Below are positions 56,914 to 64,000 of a DNA stretch of 64,000 nucleotides, piece by piece; position 1 is the stretch's first letter; each line of letters begins with the position of its first letter. The stretch comes from Darksidea phi (Eukaryota > Ascomycota > Dothideomycetes > Pleosporales > Lentitheciaceae), in the NCBI GenBank assembly GCA_030770425.1, contig JASJFT010000197.1, forward strand, positions 19,503-83,502, given 5' to 3'. The notes below the pieces were generated by a model, which saw nothing but the letters and a program-made list of their open reading frames with translations, did no database searches and had not been told where the DNA came from. Position numbers and translations under genes: made by a program.

Positions 56914-57900
56914 TCAGCCGTCGTGTTCCACTCCAGTCTGCGGGTATTCTTCCAGCATCTCCAACTCATCATCATCGTTTACGTCCATGCTGGCCCTATG
57001 ATTCGGCAAATCAACATTGGCGGCACCGACCATCACAGCCTTCTCAGCTTGCGGCTTCTTCCACTGGTCATACCAGTCCGCCAACTTATCAGTCATAGCA
57101 AGTCGGTCGTGCTCCAAGATACCTCGCACCTTCTGGTAGTGCTGGCGGTAGATCTTGAACTGCACGGCAAACGCAACAATGGCCTCATCAGTCGTGGTTC
57201 CATCGTCGTCACGCAGGTGCGGATACCCAGAAGTCTCGGCGTGTAGCTTGGCCTGGAGGCTCGCTATCTCCTTGTGGCAATCAGCCACCTTCGCCTCCTC
57301 AGCTTTTAGCTTTTTTCGCATCTCACGCTCTGATTCCAGCCGCATCTTCTTCTGGTGCAAAGCGTCATCTGCTTTCTCTTTCTCCTTCATGGCAATATCC
57401 TTTGCGTTCTTTACTTTCTTGCTGGCACCCCGTAGCTTCCTCGACTTTCCCTCATTGTCATCGCATAGTAAAGACTTCTCCCTCTTTAAGTCCCGTAATT
57501 CGTCCTCTAGGTTTAGGTTCTTGGACTTGAGCTGACGGTTCTCTTGTTCGAGACGGTTGAGGCGCGCGACAACATCTGGATCTAGAGGTGGCGCTGATGC
57601 TGACTTCGATGCGATGCGCTTTTCCAGAACATTGATTTTCACAGCATGTTTTTGAGCCTTATTCTTCCATTCATCGCACTCTTTGGCCAGTTCCGCAATA
57701 CGATCGTCGAGGAGTCCAGACAGCCTGCCCTCTAGCATCATCTGGACACTCCCCATGACTTCTCCGAGCTCGTCTGAGTCAGTGCCAGTGTCTCCGTCCT
57801 TGCTAGCTACTTGCTCAAACGTAACGTCGCACGTATTCTTGCTGGCGGTAACGCTCGGGGCAGAAATGTCCTCAAAAAGGGTAGCCAAGCCTAGATCCAT
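56914..57900 (-). CDS. Coiled-coil protein, function unknown
   Basis: A single 328-residue frame from the ATG at 57900. Residues 1-60 are acidic and Ser/Thr-rich; residues 60-240 form a long coiled coil (RLNRLEQENRQLKSKNLNLE, KEKADDALHQKKMRLESERE, KLKAEEAKVADCHKEIASLQ). A compact C-terminal segment follows (VQFKIYRQHYQKVRGILEHD, LADWYDQWKKPQ) and an acidic tail. Directly upstream, 57901-57951 has the form of an intron (GTAAGT...GCTAAC...CCTAG) ending at the ATG, so the 5' leader is probably spliced. I recognise no family. A structural or cytoskeletal scaffold role is the default guess only. Confidence 0.7.
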   Translation of the reverse strand: MDLGLATLFEDISAPSVTASKNTCDVTFEQVASKDGDTGTDSDELGEVMGSVQMMLEGRLSGLLDDRIAELAKECDEWKNKAQKHAVKINVLEKRIASKSASAPPLDPDVVARLNRLEQENRQLKSKNLNLEDELRDLKREKSLLCDDNEGKSRKLRGASKKVKNAKDIAMKEKEKADDALHQKKMRLESEREMRKKLKAEEAKVADCHKEIASLQAKLHAETSGYPHLRDDDGTTTDEAIVAFAVQFKIYRQHYQKVRGILEHDRLAMTDKLADWYDQWKKPQAEKAVMVGAANVDLPNHRASMDVNDDDELEMLEEYPQTGVEHDG

Positions 57901-57951
57901 CTAGGCAATGTTAGCCCGGATTAGCTTCACTAATGTACAAAACTGACTTAC

Positions 57952-58640
57952 AATAAAATGCTATGTCTACCTTGATTGATCAAGCGAAGGGCGAGAATAT
58001 AACAAGCATGCACTACCAATACGTCAGGAACTTCGCGCGTTGATCAGCTCACCTTAGTCTCTGCATACCATCTGATGCTTGCCTGAGAGCAGCGTATTGG
58101 CGACCGTGTCGCAGCAGCCCACCAAAGGATAGCCGCAAACCCAAAAGACGAGGCAGAAGGCCGCCCACGGTGAACAACACGATCGAAAAGCGCGATGTAG
58201 GAAGGGATGCGCCCCCCCGTGGGCAGCAGACAGGGCAAAGAAGGCGACGACGACGGCGAGGATGGCGGGGATGGCGAGGACGGCGAGGCGGAAACGACGT
58301 CTCTTATCGCGAGGAACGTAGAATGAGAGCGACGCTGTCGAGGCGGGACGACCCGGCGACGAAATTGAGTGCCAATTTCAGGCGCGGCGTCTGGGCAACG
58401 CACAAGCACGTGAGTCAACAGGTGAGGAAAGAGCGGAATCGAGGCGGTAAGCAAACCACTGAGTGAAGGGTATGAATCAAACTGGTGAGAAACAATTAAG
58501 CTATCTGCTGTCCAACTCTCGCTACGCCCAGGGGCGACTAAAACCGTACGACCGTCGACAGCTAGGTGCCGCACAGTGGTACCAAGCCTGCATACATCGA
58601 ACAGCCGCTATTTATATCGTACAACTCCCCGAAGCTAACA
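57952..58640. other. Intergenic with GC-rich low-complexity tract
   Basis: A 689-bp gap upstream of one coiled-coil gene and downstream of another. At about 58240-58295 there is a run of GGCGA(G/C)GA-type triplet repeats. The minus-strand frame across it (58044-58574) begins with GTG and encodes mainly Ser/Pro repeats, so it is judged non-coding. Confidence 0.4.
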
Positions 58641-61137
58641 TCATTTTAATCCACACTGAAGCTCCTCTCTGTCTTCGACCTTGGTCGGATAACGAGTTAT
58701 CTTGAGAGTCCCGACGTAGTTCCCAGCCGGCTTCTTCACGGCTGCAGCGTATGAGGGACCATTCTTGGTCAAGAGAGAGCTGTTCTTGAGAATAGGCTTG
58801 GGTGCAGCGAAATTGGAAACAAATGTCTTTGTCTTCCCGTTCTTCTCATCAGTGGATGACAGTTCAGCGTTAGGCGTATAGCGAGGAAAATCGTTCCAAG
58901 ATGTAAGAGCAGGGAATTGGTGGAATGAAGGACGGACCACGGGGGCGCTTGGTGACCGAGGGGAGAGCGTGTCGGCACAAGGTTCCGTCCAAGACGACTT
59001 TCGTCCAGTAGGGAACCTTGGATGCTGCCAATTGTGCGCACACGATTCTTTCACGGCCTCCATAGAGCTCTCGCTCAACTCTACCGGTTCCCTAGCGAGA
59101 AACTTCATCTCTGTCTGAAGCTCCGCTCTCTCAGCCTCGACCTTCCACGTCTCTTTATCTATGACTGCGAGCTTGTGTTGGTAGTCCTTGATTAGTCGTT
59201 TGACGTGCTCATCGGCCGAAGTGCTCTGCGAGATAGGCCTGACGATGATAGGCTCGGCAATGATCGATGCTTTACGGGGAACCTTCGTTTTGAGAGCTTC
59301 GTCCTTTTGGCGAATGGCCTCTATCAGCTCTTCGTCTTTCTCCTGTAACTTCTTCTGCGCATCGTACAGCTCATCCATCAGACGGATGTTCTCCGCTCGA
59401 ACTTCTTGATCAATGCCTGTGGCCGCTTGAGCGGTCTGATTATCTCGCGTCGTCAGTAGACCAAGCTTCTTCTTGTAATTCTCAACTACTTGATCCCGCC
59501 TCTTTAATGCGACTTCTTGATCCCGCACAGTTGATCTAAGTTGTTGGATGATGCGCTGTCGCGGAATGTCGTCCGTGGCCACGACAAGCTCCGCGCGAAG
59601 TGCTTGTAATTGGACTTGAGCTTCCCGAGCTTGTCGCGCCATGTTGTGGGCTTGCTGGCTTAGCTCATCTCGAAGAGATTGCATTTGGCCTTCTAGATCT
59701 TTGACATTCGCTTTGCAGCTAGACAGATCATTGCATGCGTCCTGGAGGTCCTTAGAAACCTGCATGTGCCATGCTCTGATTGTTGCATACTGCTCCTGCA
59801 AATGTTCGCACTCTTGAGTCCTTTCCTGCAACTTCCCTTTGAGAATATGAATCTCGGACCCGCTGGAATCCGCGGTGATTTTGATATCATGATTTATCTT
59901 TACCAGCGCCAGGAGCTGTGCGGCACACTGGCAGGCATGATCACGCAATATACATAGATCGCCTTCTAGCTTGGCTTGACTGACAGGATCTATGTCAGAA
60001 AAACTTTTGGCCCAGATGAAAAGCTTTTGAATGTTGCGGATGCAGGATTCAGCCTGTTGTGCCTTCTCTTTGATCGCTGTAGTGTATGCGTCTCGGTCGT
60101 GGAGCCATGTGGACATCGTGTTAATTTCATCCGGTCTTGACGCGATGTCGCTTTCTGTTGGCTGCGACGAGGCGTCCAAATATGGTTTCGGTGCCCTGCG
60201 ATTTGCCATGGACTTCTGGCTCGACCTCAACATGGAGCGAAGAGGCCGAGATCTGCGCAAACCGGGAACGTCTGCCGTGGTTTTCCTATAGCTGATTCGG
60301 CCCGTAGACTGATGATTATGTCTGGACGGTGGCGTGAACTCAAAGCACAATTCCTATCGTTGAGGGCACAAATTAGCAAAGTCCCATTCAAAGGGCCACA
60401 GTACGTACCGTTGGATGGCGTACTGGTTGCGCATATTTCTTGGGAGCAAAGGAAGGCGCCTGCTCAGAATCCGAGGTGGAGGTTACACTTGGGGTTCTGG
60501 TCTCCAAGTTCGCATGGGTTTCCTTGTTAAACGACGTGTTAGCATTTTGAACGTGCCCAAGATATAACGCGCAACCAAAAGCAGAATTTTCAGCATCCAG
60601 ACGATTGTATAAGGATGTGGAGAAGATGGATGTCGGTGGGTCGGCCTCAGGATGGGCGGTAATAGCGGTTGCAGACACTGGCTTCGAGTTCTCCATGCTG
60701 GAACAACTGGGTGTCAACTCTGATCTAGTAGGGGGGCTTGTATCGCCGCCTATTTCATCGATGAAGTTCTGTCGGTCTTCGGCAAGAAGCTTCATGGTCG
60801 AGCATAGCTGCCGAGCACGCGCAGCTATCGAAGGATCTTCGTAGTCGCAGAGTAGCTCGGCGTATCTGTAGAAGCTAGGATCATGAAGTAATACCATGCC
60901 TTCTTTCGTGCGCTGTTCTACAAGATCAAGAGTTACGGAGTAACTAGATGTGTAATCACCGTCCACCAAAGGTTTGATGCATACTTCCCTAAGCTTCTGG
61001 AACTCCGCATCAGGTAGTCTGTGCAGAATATCGGCGAGGGTATTCGGGGTTAGGTGCATGGCTTCTCGGATAGCCGAGTCCGGGCGATGTCCAAATTGAG
61101 ATCCAAGGCTCTTTTGCGTAGGCTGTTCTGAACCCAT
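58641..61137 (-). CDS. Large coiled-coil protein, function unknown
   Basis: An 813-residue protein from exons 61137-60409 and 60353-58641; the splice joins RHPT-ELCFEFTPPS and keeps frame. The N-terminal 240 residues contain a helical block (LADILHRLPDAEFQKLREVC, EGMVLLHDPSFYRYAELLCD, MKLLAEDRQNFIDEIGG) and a disordered Ser/Thr stretch. From about residue 340 to 640 there is an extended coiled coil (KLQERTQECEHLQEQYATIR, QMQSLRDELSQQAHNMARQA, QEVALKRRDQVVENYKKKLG). The tail is Pro/Ser-rich and ends in YAAAVKKPAGNYVGTLKIT. A likely 5' UTR intron (61171-61259, GTAAGT...TTTTTATAG) precedes the ATG. No family recognised. It is divergent from another coiled-coil gene at 61649. Confidence 0.75.
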
Positions 61138-61648
61138 CGGAGTGCGTCCAGCTTTTGAAGATGACCTCAACTATAAAAATTTAGCTCTTGAGCGACGGAA
61201 GCCCTCTAAGCGGACACCATGAAGAGAGAAGCTGGAAATCTCGAGAATTCGGAACTTACATTGAGTGTTCGTCTTACGATTTACCTGGTAGAAAAGTCGG
61301 AGGGGTTTGGTGGATGGCGAGCAGAAAGGTTACGTGGTACAGGAAGACTTGGCTCGGGCCATATAGGAAGCAATTTTTTCACTAAATATCGGCTGGTGTA
61401 AGCATTGCAGAATCATCCCCCAAGCGCTTCCTGGGCCGTGAGTTGTTGCTATAGGGACTGCCTATGTCGTTTGACAGAACAACCCAACCCTTGCGCATTG
61501 GCTGGCGGGCTTACCTAGAATTACGACAACAGACTGGCAACTAACCTAGTTCGTGAGCCAACCCTTCCCTTAATTTTCGCATTTGGTTGAAGCTCAGCAT
61601 TTACGCTACTGGCGCCCAACTATAAGCCAGCTGAGGCGATATTCCAGC
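61138..61648. promoter_or_regulatory. Bidirectional promoter of two coiled-coil genes
   Basis: A 511-bp region between divergent ATGs. It contains the probable 5' UTR intron of the leftward gene. Shared control of the pair is an inference from spacing alone. Confidence 0.4.
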
Positions 61649-63346
61649 ATGGGCCTTTCGCATTCATCTACCAAGCTCTCTGGTTCTGCACGGCAGGAGC
61701 AGAAAACAAACGACGTACCGGCAACGAAGCAACACTCGTCTAACCTCAAAGATATGGATACCTTCCGTGAGCTGCCCGCTGACATGGATGAGAGTTTAGG
61801 ATCGAACATGCGGGGCACGCCACGACAGGTGCCGACCAACACTTTCATCATTCCGTCGAAGCGGCTATGCGGGCCTTGCGAATATGACGGCTTGTTGGAG
61901 CGGGAAGAGCAGAAGCTAGGCGTAAATACGCCTCCCCGCGTGGTTGAACTAAGCTCCAGTCATAGTGAGCAGAACTGTACGCCATCATCTAACACTCCGT
62001 CTACCCAGACACCCGCTGTTGCTGCCACCCCAATCCAGCCATCTACGCCAACAATCATTTCTTCGCCGCAAAAATTAAACCCACCAACAGCTACGCTTTT
62101 ACCGGGTTCGTACGGAGTGGACGTCCAAAAGAAAGGAACAGGAATGCAGACAACTCCGACGATGACTGGGAATGATCATATGACGAGTGATGTTGTCCCA
62201 GCAAAACAAACTACGACTCTCAAAAAAGATTCACCGCCGATTGGTCGGGCAGACACTAGGCAGCTAGCTGATTCTAAGGACACAAGGCCGGCGCGGATCT
62301 CGAAAGAATCTCCAACAGGTAGTGGAGCCACCGAGGACGGAAATGGCTGTTTCTGTCGTGGATGTCGGTTCTGCAAAGAGCCGTGGAAGTTCCAGTACTG
62401 CACCGCCAGGTGTGGAGGTACGCCGCATCCGTCTGATTGCAATATATGTCGGGCCATCCACGCGATAATGTTCAATATTCAGCGGAACGCGAATCCAAGT
62501 TACGACCAGGTCATGAACCAACTCCAGAATGAGCACCTCCAGACAATTAGCTCGCTCAACTTTCGTCACCAGGAAGAGACCACCATACTGAATGGACTCT
62601 ACGGGCGAGCGATGGCCGAGCTGACGTCCACAAAACAGGCTCTCCAGGATCTGCAAGAGAAGAATGCGTTAAGAGCCATCAAGGAGAAGCATGCCGAGCT
62701 AGACCCCCCTCAAGCTCGACGCCGGGAGGAGATGGCTAAGTTAGAAAAGGACTACGCGTGGCTCCAGGAGGAGGCAGGTCGTCTACTAGCTCAGGAGCAG
62801 AACGAGAAAGTGATGCTGCAGGAAAGGTGTCTCACCATCGAAGCTAAGAATCGCGAGCTAGAGCAAGAAATCTTAAAGTTTCGCGAGGACTCTAAATGGT
62901 ATATTGGCGTGCTCAACAATCGAAAGGCAGACGAGATCGCGAAGCTGCGCCGTGAGTACCAGCAGACCATCGACAACCTCAATGCACAATATCAGGAAGA
63001 TATTCGTTTGCTGCACCAGGAATATGCGACGAACATGAGCGAGTCCAACGCCCAGCAACGATACGAATCTTCGGACCACATCAAGATCATTGGGACGTCT
63101 CTCGAGAAGCGCCCGGACAGGACGGACAATGAAGACAGGTTAGAGAATAGGCGCGAACGAATCGAAATGGCCTCGAAAACTCTCGAGCATGAGAGGACCG
63201 AGAAGGATAGGAAGCGGTCTGAGGTTGAAACACTACGCGCGGGAGTTCCCAATGCGAAGAACCCGGAAAATAGCGTCTTTGCGGAGAAGGACAGCCCCCG
63301 CAAAGGTGGTAGGAATGCTGAAGGGCGATGCGCTGGACAGAGCTAG
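61649..63346 (+). CDS. Coiled-coil protein with N-myristoylation signal and Cys cluster
   Basis: A single-exon, 565-residue protein. I take the ATG at 61649, giving MGLSHSSTKL, which fits the N-myristoylation consensus (Gly2, Ser6); the frame is open 22 codons further upstream but without an ATG. Residues 1-230 are disordered, Ser/Thr/Pro-rich. At residues 234-267 eight cysteines are packed as C-x-C-x2-C-x2-C-x9-C-x3-C-x8-C-x2-C (GCFCRGCRFCKEP, CTARCGG, SDCNICRA), suggestive of a metal-binding module. A coiled coil of about 250 residues follows (LEKDYAWLQEEAGRLLAQEQ, LRREYQQTIDNLNAQYQEDI), then a charged tail. No family recognised. Membrane anchoring through myristate is inferred. Confidence 0.75.
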   Translation: MGLSHSSTKLSGSARQEQKTNDVPATKQHSSNLKDMDTFRELPADMDESLGSNMRGTPRQVPTNTFIIPSKRLCGPCEYDGLLEREEQKLGVNTPPRVVELSSSHSEQNCTPSSNTPSTQTPAVAATPIQPSTPTIISSPQKLNPPTATLLPGSYGVDVQKKGTGMQTTPTMTGNDHMTSDVVPAKQTTTLKKDSPPIGRADTRQLADSKDTRPARISKESPTGSGATEDGNGCFCRGCRFCKEPWKFQYCTARCGGTPHPSDCNICRAIHAIMFNIQRNANPSYDQVMNQLQNEHLQTISSLNFRHQEETTILNGLYGRAMAELTSTKQALQDLQEKNALRAIKEKHAELDPPQARRREEMAKLEKDYAWLQEEAGRLLAQEQNEKVMLQERCLTIEAKNRELEQEILKFREDSKWYIGVLNNRKADEIAKLRREYQQTIDNLNAQYQEDIRLLHQEYATNMSESNAQQRYESSDHIKIIGTSLEKRPDRTDNEDRLENRRERIEMASKTLEHERTEKDRKRSEVETLRAGVPNAKNPENSVFAEKDSPRKGGRNAEGRCAGQS

Positions 63347-63877
63347 CTGGATGTACGAATGAGAATGACTAATGAGACTTTGAGCTTGCGCTTGGAATGT
63401 CCAGCTCCGAGACTTTGTGGTGCGGCCCATAGAATGATTACTTAACCGGAATGGTGGGAAAGTGTGATAGAGAAAAGACGGCAGGAACTACACGCCATAG
63501 ACACTATCAGCTCATTTCCCTGATCTTCTCTAGCACTTTCCTGTCTCTCCCGTATTATTCACGGTAGCCCTGGGTCTTTTAATGCATTAGTTTTCATTGG
63601 CACTCCTTGCATTCACGAAGGCAACTATACAAGTTAATCATCTATCTACATGCCCTGCCTTACCTAACAGTTTCGGTACTCAGGGCTTGTATCGTCCAAT
63701 TGATGTTATCTACATGCGATTACATATAACAGCACCGCTTGGTCGGACACGAACTCACTGTCAATCGTTTCTGCTCGAACTGAAAGACGTCTTCGAGTAC
63801 GTTCCGCTCGTCGCCTCTCACTTCGCCTATCTCGCCATCTGCGCGCATCGCGATCGCGTCAACTGCTTCTGTTACGT

Positions 63878-63908
<31 letters not shown>

Positions 63909-64000
63909 GGGTGGGGAGGGGCGGGGTTTAGGAGGAGGGAAGCTACGTTACGTAACTATACTATTATAGTTGTATTAATAACATCTAATCCCGAAATTAT
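63347..64000. other. Right-edge intergenic region
   Basis: No gene seen up to the window end. It contains the T29/G-rich insertion-like structure (listed separately) and AT-rich sequence at the extreme edge. Confidence 0.4.
63871..63955. repeat. T29 tract plus G-quadruplex-capable run between 9-bp direct repeats
   Basis: GTTACGTAA occurs at 63871-63879 and 63947-63955. Between them lie 29 consecutive T (63880-63908), then GGGTGGGGAGGGGCGGGG (63909-63926) and a purine-rich stretch. Read on the minus strand this is a short C-rich sequence with an A29 tail flanked by target-site-like repeats, the form left by a truncated retroposed insertion. The G-run meets the canonical four-tract quadruplex rule with one-base loops. 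Confidence 0.7.

Noticed and set aside
58044..58574. 176-codon Ser/Pro-rich minus-strand frame
   Set aside because: Begins with GTG and is dominated by a low-complexity GC-rich triplet tract; no splice extension found.
63871..63955. Telomere-proximal repeat near POT1-bearing window edge
   Set aside because: No TTAGGG arrays; the T/G-rich structure is a single non-repeating tract.

Overview
The window reads as nuclear DNA of a filamentous ascomycete (Pezizomycotina, probably Dothideomycetes; the order is an inference). The signs are intron-containing genes with short introns (mostly 48-70 bp) and GTAAGT/GTATGT-type donors, plus a fungal gene set: a Zn2Cys6 regulator, Dug3-type amidotransferase, Pex4, Mgm1, AIM6, UPF0643 and a fungal complex I subunit. 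Gene models were built by hand by joining reading frames at GT...AG introns. The joined models are multiples of three without internal stops, except where decay is reported.

Layout. 1-3.7 kb: edge of a GNAT acetyltransferase gene, a gene-free stretch and a Dug3-like glutamine amidotransferase. 4.0-7.5 kb: a decayed island with a foldback element, a broken Zn2Cys6 regulator and an NmrA-like gene with one premature stop. 8.5-14.3 kb: importin alpha and POT1 (divergent), then a UPF0643 protein. 15.7-23 kb: a secreted repeat-domain protein, then a Zn2Cys6 regulator divergent from a short-chain dehydrogenase; the space between those two holds a 21-bp direct repeat and an inverted-repeat element. 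23-31 kb: an F-box/RCC1-type protein, eIF2B delta, a basic nucleolar-type protein and AIM6. 31-39 kb: a type I membrane protein, an ADGF/CECR1-type adenosine deaminase and a four-helix membrane protein. 39-53.9 kb: exosome Rrp46, Pex4, a small membrane protein, a CofD/YvcK-fold protein, a complex I subunit, a SHG1/BOD1-domain RS protein and Mgm1. 55-63.4 kb: a Cys-rich membrane protein and three coiled-coil genes. The right edge has a T29 tract next to a G-quadruplex-capable run.

Most of the window is housekeeping in character: telomere protection, nuclear import, translation initiation, RNA decay, peroxisomal ubiquitination, mitochondrial fusion and respiration. Divergent pairs with 250-510 bp shared promoters recur (importin alpha/POT1, F-box-RCC1/eIF2B delta, RRP46/PEX4, complex I subunit/SHG1, and a coiled-coil pair). 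I see no polyketide or nonribosomal peptide synthase, CRISPR array, tRNA or rRNA. The least explained items are the secreted protein with a dibasic-flanked C-terminal decapeptide, the myristoylatable Cys-cluster coiled-coil protein with its divergent partner, and the repeats between the Zn2Cys6 regulator and the dehydrogenase.
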